From Malachius bipustulatus (Eukaryota > Arthropoda > Insecta > Coleoptera > Melyridae): a DNA stretch of 64,000 nucleotides. The translations under genes were made by a program, and so were the position numbers. The stretch covers positions 13,214,268-13,278,267 of the forward strand of contig OU342639.1 in the NCBI GenBank assembly GCA_910589415.1. The letters run 5' to 3'. The notes under the pieces were generated by a model. The model did not search any database, was not told the DNA's origin, and was given only the letters and a program-made list of their open reading frames with translations. The first letter of the stretch is position 1. Each line of letters opens with the position of its first letter. Shown piece by piece: positions 42,418-54,299 of this stretch.

Positions 42418-42682
42418 ATAAGAAAAGTGCAATCATTAAAAATTTTTAAAGTAAAAACTAAAGAATATTTTTTGGGTTTAGCAAATTAAAACATAGAAAA
42501 TAAACTATTTCTTTGTTTTGTTATAGTGTTATGATGCTTATTCTTATTAGTGTTTTCTTATTTTTTGTTATTATTATTGATCTTGTGTTATTTACTGTTA
42601 ATTTTATTAGAAAATTATTTCATAGGTTCCTGATATAAACTTTTTGTTTCTAAGGACCATAAATAAATAAACTAAAAAAAAA

Positions 42683-43300
42683 AAACATAATCCAGAACCC
42701 ACATCTCACACCACACTTCCTCACATACATAAAACCTAAAAACCAACAAACAGAAAACCCGGCCAACTACAGACCCATCACGTGTCTATCCACCTTATAC
42801 AAAGTAATTACATCGTATGTGATAAAATAGAGAATCACCTTACTACAAACAACATTCTCACCGAAGAACAGAAGGGATGCCGAAGGGGCAGCAAAGGATG
42901 TAAGGAACAACTAATAATAGACACGACCATAATGAAACAAGCAGAAAAAGATAAGAGAAATATCCACATTACCTACATAGACTATAAAAAAGCTTTCGAC
43001 ATGATACCACACAGCTGGCTTTCGAAAATCCTGCAGATCTACAAAATACACCCCATAATCGAACAATTCTTAACAACAATCATGAATAACTGGAGAACAA
43101 AAATCATCCTAACCACAAACTCAGAAATCATACAAACGGACCAGATAAATATCCGACGTGGTATTTTCCAGGGAGATGCATTGAGCGCATTATTGGTTTG
43201 CCTCTCTCTGAATCCATTATCAAACACTCTCATTAACACCATTTTTAACCGCACTAGATGCGCACTAGAGAAGATCTAAGAAACACTGGAGGTGGAAAAG
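42683..43300 (+). pseudogene. R4/Dong-like RT, continuation after the nested LINE
   Basis: IIQNPHLTPHFLTYIKPKN and NPANYRPITCLSTLYKVI (42685-42815) are followed, after a break, by NILTEEQKGCRRGSKGCKEQ, TYIDYKKAFDMIPHSWL (RT motif A) and IRRGIFQGDALSALLVCLSL (RT motif B) to about 43240. The catalytic YADD region and the C-terminal endonuclease are absent. The wording of the QKGCRRGSKGCKEQL and GIFQGDALS blocks is typical of the R2/R4 group and unlike the Jockey/CR1 RTs elsewhere in the window. Confidence 0.8.
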
Positions 43301-43345
43301 GTAGGGAAAAAAGCGAAATTTACTGGAAATGTACCACATTAAAAG

Positions 43346-43754
43346 AATAAAAACTATATGAACTCTAAATCTGACATCAATAATATAAGTAATATTTTTA
43401 TATTCCTATTTAATTGAATACGACACGGTATAAAAAATGCCTTTTACTTTATTTCATGTTATTAAATTCCTAGTCTTAAAATAATAGTCAAAGAGTGACA
43501 TATAACTGTCAACGTCAGTCTTCAAGGCGAAAATGAAACAAACTCAGGTGTGTTCCTTGTTTCTTAAAAATTATCTCCGCTTAGGAAAAAAACATCCACC
43601 ATTTCGTTTTTCAAATCATCAAAAATAATTCATGAATGGATTCCTCATAACAATGCAGCTCTTCAAGCTAAGAATCTTAGAAATGTTATAATTATTTTAA
43701 ACTTTTAAATTATTTTACTAATCCTCAATCTGTGATGTCTGTGTGGTTTGTTAG
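43346..43754. other. Gap without recognised gene
   Basis: AT-rich DNA between the R4-like remnant and the (ATA)n tail of the next antisense LINE. No coding signal. Confidence 0.4.
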
Positions 43755-43931
43755 ATTAATAATAATAATAATAATAATATTTATTTCTTCCATAAAACTT
43801 ACAAAATAAGTATCGGAAACTGTCATAAAAATAACTACAATTTGTACATATACATATAACATACATAACATGTAAAGACTATACAAATAAATTAGAAAAT
43901 CTAGTCACCTGAAGCATGCACGCTCATATCA

Positions 43932-44283
43932 TTAGTGTTTCGAAGAGAAAAACTCCTCGAGGTTATAAAAACATTCGGAAACTAAATAGTTCCGAAGGCG
44001 TCTCTTGAATACATCAAGAGACTGACTCGAGCAGATTTCCCGGGGAAGAGTATTGTAAATTTTTTGACCAAGATAATAAGGCGACCTCTCAGTCAAACTC
44101 AGCCTGTGCTTTGGCAAACGATAACTGTTTTTGTACCTAGTGTCAATTTGATGCATACTACTACCCGTGTGAAATAAATGTCCATTTTCATACACAAAAC
44201 ATGAAAGTTCGAAAATTAGCAAGCCGGCGAGTGTGAGCAAGCCGTATGATACAAAAAATCGGCGACACGACTCCCTCATAGAC
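43932..44283 (-). pseudogene. C-terminus of the split CR1-like LINE
   Basis: On the minus strand SMRESCRRFFVSYGLLTLAG, VYENGHLFHTG..MHQIDTRYKNSYRLPKHRLSLT and YLGQKIYNTLPREI form the usual end of CR1-type ORF2, closing at 43932. The first codons continue the frame interrupted at 46445. Confidence 0.85.
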
Positions 44284-44284
44284 A

Positions 44285-46444
44285 CCCCCCCCCCAGTGGA
44301 AAAAATATATTGGTGCTATATTGGCTGAATATTGGTCGATATTGGTTAAATATTGATTACCTATATTGGGCCAATATCGAAGTGTTAACATTTTACAATA
44401 ATTAGCCAATATTGTTTTGCAATATTGGGCCAATTTTTCAAACCAATATTGGATACATATTGTACTGCCAATATTGGATAATTATAGAACTTTAATATTG
44501 GATCCATATTTTACTGCCAATTTTGGATAAGATCCCCCCCCCCCCCAAGAATCAACATTATAGACTAATAAAAACATAATACTGCGTATAAAATGATGCG
44601 CTTTAATCGTTAATAAATTTAACATACCTAAGTTATAAGTACATTGTAATTATTGTAAAAAAATAATTCCAAAATGTAGACACTATTTACAAAAACTAGA
44701 CATTTTCTTGAGGGTGGGCCCTCTTTAACACTCTTTCTCTCCGTCCACCTTCTCGATCACCACCAGTAGAAAAGCCAAGCTAACTCCCACTGACTTAAAA
44801 ATGTTCGCCTCGGTTGCATCTTGAAACTAAATTCTTCTGAAAGAATATCACATGCATTAATTCAGGGACATAATATTCATATAAAAAAAAATGCCAACTT
44901 ATGATACGTCATATGGTTCGAGCTTTTTGGTGGGCACTGTATAATTTTTTATAAAATTATTTGATAAATTTAATATTTTATTATAAATATCTAAAATTTA
45001 TTATAAAAATGATAGATTAAAATATAAATCTTGAAGTTAAATAAGATGTCAAAAAGTGTCATCAACGCTTCAGAAAATATAACAAGGGATAGGACCAACA
45101 GCTTGAAAAAAGAAAACATTCACTTATCAATAATTTTGAGCTTAAGTATAAAGTTAGCACCGACATGCTTGGTTATCAGTTAACAAGGGACGTGCTGCAA
45201 TGTGGCAAGGTGGCAACATGCTGCACTGCCTGATGCGTTTAGAAAAATAGTCCAGGGGCATGGTTTTTATGTAGCAACTTTTTCTAATATTAACTGTAAT
45301 AAACATTTTTGCAATCTCTAAAGTTACCTACGACTTTATATAAAAAATGTAGCAATGCATTGAACTCATGAAAACCAAACCCATGAACTCACATAACTCT
45401 ACCATTATTAATAATAGAATAATTAAAATAAATACTTACTTTTAGTTCCAATTGGCACTGGATTCCTATTAGAATCTGCTCTCTATTAGTTAACAAAAAT
45501 ATTATAACACAGTATCACAGTAACACAAGAGTCGTAACTGATACTGATTGACTGAACTGAGACTGAAATATGAATATTATGCATAGTAGAGTGCCTGAAA
45601 CAGATTACCCGATGTTGAGTTTGAGTTGATCTTATAAGAGTGTTAGGGTAGAAGAAGTGAGAAGGATGCAAGATGCAACGGCAAAGAACAAAGAAGAAAG
45701 AAATAAGATTATGGAGCGTGGTATGATATGGTATAACAAAGGAAGATGAAGATGCCTGAATCGGCAGGTAAAATAGAACAAGTGACGGGAAAGTGGAAAG
45801 TTTATGCATCCTTGTACAAATAGACAAATTTTATATCTTTTTGTTTGTTCACGTGAAGGGCGCATGTGGTTACCTACTGCTTGTAGGTATGGAATTTGAT
45901 ATTATTGAACTCTGAAATTATGAACTAAAAATTTTGAAGACGACAAAAATAGTAGGACACGTATTTTAAAGTTTCCAAGTTTCAACTTTTGACTATGATA
46001 CCTACCTATATTAATAAAAATAAACTTCGTCTATTTTTAATGTTATTATTTAATAGCAAAAATGCCTTCATGTCAAAATTTTTGTTGAAAAAAATTTAAA
46101 GATTATATCTGGCCCACATATAGGTATACATACCTATAAGCAAAAGTAATAATCGTTAAGAAATGAGGAATATTGAATAGAATTCAAAAATAATATTGAT
46201 CCAATATTACACCAATAATAGCGAGTTTAGATATTGCAAAATCAATATTGGGGCAAGATTGATTTGCCAATATACGTTACATATCTAGAGAAGTCATATA
46301 GCACCAATATTGAATTGCCAATATTGGCATCCAATTTCACTTTCTACATTGCGCCAATATAGTATAGGGATTGGTAATATTGGCCCAACCGATCAATATA
46401 GTACCAATATTTAGCCAATTTCTAGCCAATATTCATTTCTACTA
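44285..46444. mobile_element. 2.16-kb element with CCAATAT-rich subterminal zones
   Basis: It interrupts the LINE precisely (the LINE codons join across 44284/46445). Both ends are dense with AATATTGG/CCAATATT motifs: about 44305-44520 and 46185-46430, with over a dozen copies each. Ends are loosely inverted (AGTGGAAAAAATATATTGG after a C10 tract versus TAGTAGAAATGAATATTGG). Runs of C10 (44285-44294) and C13 (44534-44546) are unusual. The middle (44547-46185) has no frame that I recognise as a transposase. Such motif-dense subterminal zones suggest a DNA transposon with transposase-binding repeats; no target duplication is clear. Confidence 0.7.
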
Positions 46445-46454
46445 GGGCCGCAAT

Positions 46455-47788
46455 CTATCGGATGATTTTTTTCTGTGCCACAAACACACCCCGGGCAGAC
46501 GGCGCCGCACCCCATAATGTTATGCCATATCTCAATCTAGATGTTACATGGGCATGATACATATTCAGTAACTGTTGCAAAGACAAAACAGCTCTAAGAG
46601 ACCTAAATAAATAATTAATGGAGCTCAGTTTTGCCACAATATAATCAGCATGGCTGTGCCATTTGAAAGTTTCATCCAGAAAAACACCTAAAAACTTCAT
46701 CGTTGTCTTGCGTTTGATTGCATCACCATAGAGGGGAATTTCGAGATTCAGGTCCGACAGGTTTTGATGACTGTGGAAGACCATATAGCACGTCTTACTG
46801 ACATTCAAACAGAGGTCGTTCCCGGCAAACCACTGTGCCACATCGAGCATACATTCGGCACACGACCGCTGAACAGATTCATGGGTATCCCCGGCCACCA
46901 CCAACGATGTATCGTCCGCGTACAGAGTGACGTGAGAAGCCCTAGTCGAATTGATGACGTCATTTATGTATATTAGAAACAAAGTAGGCCCGAGAACTGA
47001 GCCCTGGACTACACCCACGGTTATGTCTGTAGGTTTACTACCAACGACCTTTCGCTTGCTCCCATCGAGGTGGCAGACTACAACATGCTGCCGTCTGTCA
47101 CTCAAAAATGATATCAGCCATGAGAGTGCCACGCCTCTAATCCCAATATTTTCGGACTTCTCTAGAAGTAGCGAGTGACTTACACAATCAAATGCCCTGC
47201 TGAGATCGCAGAACACGCCGGCCGGACATTGCCCACGTTCCATAAGACGTAAGACTTCGTTATAAAAACTTTGCAATGCAGCATTGGTCGTACGACCAGG
47301 CCTGAAACCGTACTGTGAAGACGTTAGTAGTTCATTCTTGTTAAGAAAGGAAGAAAGTCTCCTGAGATAACAATACTCAAGAATCTTCGAAAATGTCGGT
47401 GTATTTACGACCGGTCTATAGTTACCCACATCATGGATGTCACCGGATTTGTGTATAGGTGTAACCCGTCCCGTTTTGAGAGACCTGGGAAAAGTTCCAG
47501 TAGAAAATGACAAATTCACCAGATAACAGAAAACATGAGAAATTGTTCCGAAGGACTGCTTCACCAATGATGGGGGAATCTCATCGGTTCCTGCAGATTT
47601 CTTGTTTTTGAGTCGTAGACATACTGTTCTCTCAAGTTCACTCACACTAAGTGGAAATAAGAATATAGAATTTTCATTTTTAATTGGTCGCACAAAAGAA
47701 CTAATCCTGTCATTTGCTGAGATTTGCTCAGTGTTAATTTTAATAAGGGGTAGAATCCGATTTTTCCATGATGTTGGTTTTTATAATT
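46455..47788 (-). pseudogene. CR1-like RT with long uninterrupted frame
   Basis: About 445 codons are open without a stop on the minus strand. Motifs are SWKNRILPLIKI at the start, KNKKSAGTDEIPPSLVK, NYRPVVNTPTFSKILEY, QYGFRPGRTTNAAL, GVFCDLSRAFDCVSH, GVVQGSVLGPTLFLIYINDV, YADD (46911-46922), FLGVFLDETFKWHSH and SRLRYGITLWGAAPS. A TAG at 46452-46454 ends the frame just before the insertion; the next codons (IAAL, then SMRESCRRF across the insert) belong to the same protein. It has no ATG of its own because the 5' half is missing. Among the LINEs here it is the least decayed in RT sequence. Confidence 0.88.
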
Positions 47789-47846
47789 ATTAACCTCATG
47801 ATTTTTGTAAGTATTAAATTTATTTTTCTGGATTATATTGATTATA

Positions 47847-49490
47847 CAGGGTGAGTTTTTTTCAATGTTTAGTACAGAGATCTAGTAAACTACTGCAGTT
47901 AGAGGAACGGTTAAATGGGGAAAGAAGTGCAGTTTTATGAGCTTAATTCGAATCAGCTTTTGTTTTTTTGAAAATCTCCATGGCTTCCTAGATATTTAAC
48001 ATAAAGCAAATTCCGCGAATTTCTTTATACTGCGATAGCAGTCTTATTATTGGGATTAGAGAAAAGTCGTAAGTGAAAAAATTTTAGACGATTTTATAAG
48101 CTATAAAACGGCGTTACATTTTTTTTATTTGTCCTGTCATTTTTGATCTATGACGTAAACTTGTGTTTTTTTTAAATATAAGTCATAGTTGGCTGCTATG
48201 ACATAAGACATTATAAAAAGACACTAATCCGTCTTTTTTTTCTAAATACAACGATATAAAACTCGATATCGATTTTTTTTTGAAATAAAAAAGTTAGGAC
48301 GGTTTTTAATTTTATTTCCTCAAATACGTGGTAGGCGCTGAATTTAATAGTTAATTTTGAATTGAAAAATCGATCATTATTTATATCCGCGGCTCCTACA
48401 GTTTCACTATGGCACCTATATAGGGGTGGAGGACATACCTATAGTAACACCAGGAAGTATTAATTTGCTTTGCAAATGAAAGATAAGCGAACAAAAGGGC
48501 ATCAAAAGAAGGTCTTCCTGAGTGCGGGCCTGTTTAGAACAGCGAAAATCACAATAAACATGCAAGATCAGAGTGTCGAGTGGACGGAATAAACACCGAA
48601 AACTCGTAATATCAACACCAGGGCCGGTCTGGTAACATACGCAACATACGAACCGCATTCAAACGTAGTCGGACCATAATAGCGAGCGATGTCACGTATT
48701 TTGGAATATAAATGCAAAATAAATGCAAAATTCAAAATAAAAACTGTGCTATTGTCAATTTCAAAGATATTCCTTGCCCTGAAAGTGAAAAAAAAAAAAT
48801 AGAAATTCGACCGTAGTGCCAAAGAGGCCTTGGTGGTGACCTTGATATTAGTTTGCAATGGCTGTTTTTAGCTTCTTACCCACCCAGAACCCCTATTTCA
48901 CTCCTCGGTTCCGAAAAAATTGATGAAACTTAGGAGCCGCGGATGTAAATAATTACCAAAAAATCTTATATGAGTTAATAGTTCAACGGGAGAGCTAATT
49001 TTCGATATTTAAAAAAAAGTATTAATTTCATTCTAATCTTTCAAAAATCTTGTAACAATACCTGTTATACGCTGTATACCTGGTAGACCAAATATTCATA
49101 TCAAAATGTGATGGTTACTTAGCAACAGTAACAGAAACAGTGAAACTATAAAATTTGACAGTTAGTTACTTAGAGGCTTATAATTTCCATTGAACTTTAA
49201 GTTTGTAGCCAGGTTTTGCAGAAGTTCTTAGATCGTATAACCGCTGCAAGGTTAAAATCGTATAAAATGTTTTCCTTTACGATTTTTCTCTAGTCCCAAT
49301 AATAAGACTGCTATCTCAGTGTAGAAAAATTCGCAGAATTTACTTCATTTTAAATATCTAGGAAGCCATGGAGATTTAAAAAAAAAAAAGCTGTTTCGAA
49401 TTAAGCTCGCACTACTTTCCCCATTTAACCCTTCCTCTAACTGCAGTAGTTTACGAGATCCCTGTACTAAACATTGAAAAAAACACCCTG
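47847..49490. mobile_element. Long foldback element, TA-flanked
   Basis: It starts CAGGGTGAGTTTTTTTC and ends AAAAAACACCCTG, with TA at 47845-47846 and 49491-49492. The arms continue inward through CTGCAGTTAGAGGAACGG/CCTTCCTCTAACTGCAG, CCATGGCTTCCTAGATATTT/AAATATCTAGGAAGCCATGG, and GACTGCTAT..., and reach ATATCCGCGGCTCCTA (48383) and TAGGAGCCGCGGATGTAA (48930). So each arm is about 540 bp around a centre of about 525 bp. The centre (48400-48925) holds small accidental frames only. A lone right arm of the same family is at 57297-57413. Confidence 0.85.
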
Positions 49491-49492
49491 TA

Positions 49493-51544
49493 TGTATTCA
49501 TCTGACTGTATTAAAACTATTGTAGTGTCCTGATGAAGATGTGTAGTACATCGAAACGTTGACAATTAATAAGAGTACACTAAAGAAAAAAAGGCCATAA
49601 GTATTATTGTGTCGTACAACCCAATATCCTTCTTTGTGTAAAATAAAAAATATATTTCTCTTTTGATTTCTCAGTTTGATCATCATATTTCAGTGATGAC
49701 TGGCGTTGTCGGAAGACAAACAAAAGCGTTTTGTTTCAGATTTTTAATAAGTATGAAATTGTGCAACGTTTCTATAATTATTTAACTCACTTTGTAGCTC
49801 CGGTACTTCTCAAGATCCTAATGGTGATAGAGACAAAAGAAAACGATTGTTTTATTGATAATCTGGGGACAACATTTATATTTTAAAGCTATCAAATATG
49901 AAACATGTTTTATTCTCTGGGAATAAAGTCTGCGATCTGGTACGTACGTCGATACAGTTCTTCATTCCAGCTTACCCATTATAGGAAGAATAGCTCACCA
50001 AATCTTTTGTCCCCGTAAACCGTTGAGAACAGGCCGATTGACCGCTTTAAAAGAAAATACAATAACTGATTTATCAAGTGAAATTGCCTGTGATTCTACA
50101 GATTTCGCTGAACAGCATTCAATGGAACCCTTAATTTCGAGCTATCTGCTGAAAAGGTCCTCGATATGAACTTCTATCAAGGCCATTCATTCTTACTCAA
50201 TCGCAAAGACCTCCGCGCCCTTCTACCTATAAAATTAACTTTCCTTCGTTATCACTTTATATCTGATAAGTGGGATAGATCGATCGTCATAAATTTCAAA
50301 CCAACTTCCTGAATTTTATTTTCAACAGTATTCTTAATATTATAACAAAAAAATTTTATCAAGAAAATGTAGATTAACTTATTATCGTCAAATTAATGAA
50401 AAATCTTTTGTTTCTAGATTCATTTATACATTCTACCTACATACATCATACGTGTTTAATTCAAAGTTGCATATTATATAAGATTTAAATCGATTTAACT
50501 TGGGAAACAAAGAGAAAAGATTGGAAGGTTTTTTAAATATCACTGAGAACATAATATAAATTTTGTCAGTTTTAGAACTTTTTTGTATATCAGCCATGAT
50601 TGAATATTTTAAAATAGGTTTTACGCTATTTTAACCGTAACAGATAATAAAAAATTATAAGTCAGCTCTATTTAAATATTTCTATTCTGCAACATTTTTT
50701 GCAGTCTCTTTCCGTAGTTTTTCGCACTTATGACTGTATCGAGACTTTCTGCAACAAAGGACTTGTCAAGAAGTTATGGAGGACGATAAAAGCTACTCGA
50801 AATCGCAAAAAACATTTAATAACCATGGACATAAACGAGTCTTTACTCTCTAACTGCTGAATAAACTTTTCTTTAAGTTTGAAGTTGATTTTTTTCTTAA
50901 GAAAGTGAATTATTCTAGTGTAACTTTTGACTGAATTTTACTAAACATTGTCATAACGTAGATTTTTCGATTTTATTCAATAAAGTACTAAAGACTATAA
51001 ATAAGTAATGTAACTATCTGTGCATGGTCGTTACTCGAGATGATTACAGTGAATCGTTCGATAGTTATTGTACCTGCAAGTTCATAAATTAGATGAGTGG
51101 TGAATACACGTTTGATATTGCTATGTATACACCTTTTGCAATACGTTAAACGTTAAACTTTATAAATATTACTCATAGAAATTTGCTTTATTATTTTATA
51201 AATCATCCAACTATGAATTTCTTAATTTTGTAACGCTTTGGACTTTGGAGTTTAGATCAAAGGGTGTCGGGAGTGGTTTAATGGACTACTGTTATACCCC
51301 AGTGCAACTGAAAAGTTATCATCATACTGTAAATTAGTGTATCCACAGCAACTTTGTTGGGGATCTCTAGTGAAAAGGAATTTTCTTAAATGATTTCATT
51401 TTCTATAGAGAACATTTTCAGCACTTCTAATTTTCAATTAGCCATTAGCCAAAGGAAACTAATTTTCTGTGCTTCTGTCTAGACATCTGAGAAGATGAAT
51501 TTTACTTCTCGGTCTGCAAGTTTATTTAATTACCTACGTAAAAT
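49493..51544. other. Gap: AT-rich, one Penelope-tail-like motif
   Basis: GTCCTGATGAAGATGTGTAG and CATCGAAACGTTGAC (49531-49565) resemble the 3' ends of Penelope-like elements. I recognise nothing else to 51544; the region is AT-rich and has only short frames. Confidence 0.35.
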
Positions 51545-52795
51545 TATAATAATAATAATAATAATATTTATAATAACAACAACCACAACAATAATAATAA
51601 TTATTATTTTAATTATAGTTATAATAATAGTTTATTACCCAACAGTATAAACCAGTAAAGGACATTATTCATTCATATCAAGAGGTATAGCATTACAAAA
51701 CACATAATATGCAGCAGTACATAGAAACAAACTAATCAGTATTGCAGTTCAGACTTAGGTATCTCGTTCTTAATGATTTTCAAAGTAGAAAAGTGTATAT
51801 AACAGCTTATCGAAATTTTGTTGAAAACATTGCACATAACATATAGCGGTGATTTAATTAAGACATTAGTTCTAGCCATGGGACATCTGAATGTTAAGTT
51901 TTGCTTACCACCGAGTCTCGGGACAAAAAAATTAAGTTGACCTAATAAATCAGCATAGTCGATCCGATCATGTAACTTATAAAGAAAAGTAACGGAAATC
52001 GCTTTCCTTGTAGTGTTAAACAACGTAACATTAAATAAATTTATCAACTCTACATGATAAAATCCGTGCGCCGGATACATCCCAAAGTTTTTGAAACTCA
52101 ATGCTTGATGCTTCAAGAACCGACGCTGGACAGCTTCCAAGCTGTGCGCGTGACATGACACGCGTAGATTGGAAATCAAACTACACTGGCATACTCCAAC
52201 TTACTACGAACTAATGAATAGTACAGAATATTAAGGCTAATAGCATCTGTAAACTCCCTACTGTTTCGAATCACAAACCCAAGAGCCCTATAATCCGACC
52301 TAACAACATTGTTTGTACGCGTTACAAAACTCCATTGGGCATCGAAAGTGACTCCCAGATCCTTCACAACATCAATAGACTCCAAAACTGCGACATCTAT
52401 TTTATAATCGAAAATAATTGGGATGATATTATTAGTATAGCTTACAGCCTTGCATTTTGATATATTCAAATTAAGACGGTTTTCCGCACACTACTAGCAC
52501 ACAATAACGAGGCTATTCTGAAGAGCAATGCAGTTATTATTAGTAGTTCTGGTTTCATGAAAAATATTCAAGTTATATCTGCATAAAGAACGTAATAGCT
52601 CTTAATTCGAGACGGTAATTTACTTATAAAACTGTAAACAGCAGGGGTATCAAATTTGACCCCTGTACAATCCCAGAGCTGAGAACAAACAATTCAGAAT
52701 TGTAGGCATTATATGACACAAACTGTTTTTTTTTTTCTGTAAGATATGATTCGAACAGCTTAAAAAGCCAAATTGTTGTAACTTTAGAATTAGAA
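51545..52795 (-). pseudogene. Antisense LINE 3' half (Jockey/CR1-type)
   Basis: The (ATA)n tail is at 51548-51605. On the minus strand FLKLFESYLTE (about 52755) and LSSGIVQGSN (about 52665, RT motif B) are degenerate. The better part begins at LNISKCKAVSYTN (52475) with VVKDLGVTFDAQWSFV, RSKLEYASVV, then, after a break at about 52176, HSLEAVQRRFLKHQALS..FGMYPAHG, VTFLYKLHDRIDY and ARTNVLIKSPLYVM to 51736. It matches the organisation of the LINE at 21433-24003 (KSPIYLMSA at the same place), so it is likely the same clade. Confidence 0.82.
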
Positions 52796-52987
52796 TACTA
52801 GAAAGCGATCACTGTGGGCCAAACGAAATTGAAAATTCAAGTACAGGATCACAATGGCCGCCATTATTTAAAATTATTTTCGACTATACAGAATGTGTAC
52901 CATTTGAGAGTGGCATATCGAAACGGTGGACCTTTTTTGTACAAACCTACGACGGCGTATTAGTGCCACGGCGCAAAATATATTTTT

Positions 52988-54165
52988 TAATATTTCGACA
53001 TTTCAAAACTCAAAATTTTGAGTTTAATCTCAAAATTTTTACTTTTAAATCTCAAAATTTCGAGATTTAATCTCAAAATTTTGAGATTTTAAACTCAAAA
53101 TTTTTTGTTTTAAATCTCAAAATTTTGAGAATTAAAGTCAAAATTTTGAGATTTAAATTCAAAATTTTGAGTTTTGAAATGTCGAAATATTGGCACTGAA
53201 AGCAAACAACCATTGCTGTTAAGCAAGGTTAAATGCGCATGTCACTCAACGAAGTCCTGTGTTGCGTGATTTAGTAGCTGAATTCTGGCCAGAATCTGAT
53301 AAGTCAGATCTTTGGTCGTTGTTAGGTTCTCTTTCCCCCTTGAAATTTACAACCTCTAGCCTCTAGGGCTTTTTTTCTATATATTTTATATTTTACTTTA
53401 TTTTCTTTTTTTTTCATTTTCTTGAAATTTCAGGAACAAAACTAACAATGGCCAATGAGCTGACTCATCAGGTTTCGGTCAATCTGGTTTAGAACCGATC
53501 AATCTGGTCATCTTTTTTATTCAGTAAAAATCGATACATATCGTAAAATCAGTACAACCTGGCAACACTGGGCTGTATTCCAACTTCGTAAGTACGAATG
53601 CGAGATTCAAAGAGATTATTCCTCTGTTGAAATACAGTTGGAATACCGCACAGTGTTGCCAGGTTGTACTGATTTTACGATATGTATCGATTTTTACTGA
53701 ATAAAAAAGATGACCAGATTGATCGGTTCTAAACCAGATTGATCGAAACCTGATCAGTCTGCTCAGATAAGTCAGCTTATTGGCCATTGTTAGTTTTGTT
53801 CCCTGAAATTTCAAGAAAATAAAAAAAAGAAATGTAAAATATAAAATAAATAGAAAAAAATCCCTAGAGGCTAGAGGTTGTAAATTTCAAGTGGGAGAGA
53901 CTGGAGAGAGAACCTAACAACGACCAAAGACCTGACTTATCAGATTCTGGCCAGAATTCAGCTACTAAATCACGCAACACAGGACTTCGTTGAGTGACAT
54001 GCGCATTTAACATTGCTTAACAACAATGGTTGTTTGCTTTCAGTGCCAATATTTCGACATTTGAAAACTCAAAATTTTGAATTTAAATCTCAAAATTTTG
54101 ACTTTAATTCTGAAAATTTTGAGATTTAAAACACAAAATTTTGAGTTTAAAATCTCAAAATCTAA
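52988..54165. mobile_element. Large foldback with CTCAAAATTTTGAG arrays
   Basis: Left arm 53040-53584 and right arm 53637-54165 are nearly complementary around a 52-bp loop. Landmarks are CCAATATTTCGACATTT, CGTTGAGTGACATGCGCAT, AATTTCAAGAAAATAAA and TGCCAGGTTGTACTGATTTT with their reverses. At the outer ends are arrays of about 21 bp built on CTCAAAATTTTGAG, which is itself palindromic; on the left they extend into a smaller foldback (52988-53210). No TA/CAGGGTG end is present. A 26-bp hairpin (AATAGAGAA...TTCTCTATT, 54167-54192) follows. No protein is encoded. Confidence 0.85.
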
Positions 54166-54299
54166 AATAGAGAAAAAAAATTCTCTATTTAACTATATTT
54201 TAGAGTAGATAATAGTTTCGAAAATTTTAGCAAAGTATATAGATAAAGTTATACACATAATCTAGATAGGGCGATAATTTTCACACGAGAATCATCGCC

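Larger units (their letters stand above)
39009..42682 (+). mobile_element. CR1-like LINE nested in the R4/Dong-like element
   Basis: It is 5' truncated within ORF2 (NYYQKYNKLVKSEIK at about 39045) and ends with AATAAATAAACTAAAAAAAA (42661-42681). The host frame resumes right after. It is itself interrupted by an insertion at 39119-39830 and a foldback MITE at 40938-41790. Removing both restores a nearly continuous reading frame. Confidence 0.85.
37318..43345 (+). mobile_element. R4/Dong-like non-LTR retrotransposon, interrupted
   Basis: It begins immediately after an AATAATAATAATAA tract at 37318, consistent with the known preference of Dong for (TAA)n targets. The 5' UTR (GACGGTCCCAAGCCCGTG, GGAGGAGGAGGAGG) leads into an R4-type protein. 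A CR1-like LINE (39009-42682) splits it. The 3' part is deleted after the RT palm. Confidence 0.75.
43758..47790 (-). mobile_element. Antisense CR1-like LINE, split by a 2.2-kb insertion
   Basis: The LINE 3' UTR ends GGAAGAAATAAATATTATTA with the (TTA)n tail at 43758-43782. The protein C-terminus is at 43932-44283 and the RT at 46455-47788. The two parts are separated by 44285-46444. It is 5' truncated just before the RT fingers at about 47790. Confidence 0.88.

Noticed and set aside
44281..44294. C10 run as an assembly gap or sequencing error only
   Set aside because: The LINE frame resumes exactly on the other side of the 2.2-kb insert, so the run lies at a real element end, although its exact length may be unreliable.
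45486..45827. 113-codon minus-strand frame as a transposase in the CCAATAT-rich element
   Set aside because: No DDE, zinc-finger or other transposase motif is visible; composition is Ser/His/Ile-rich low-complexity.
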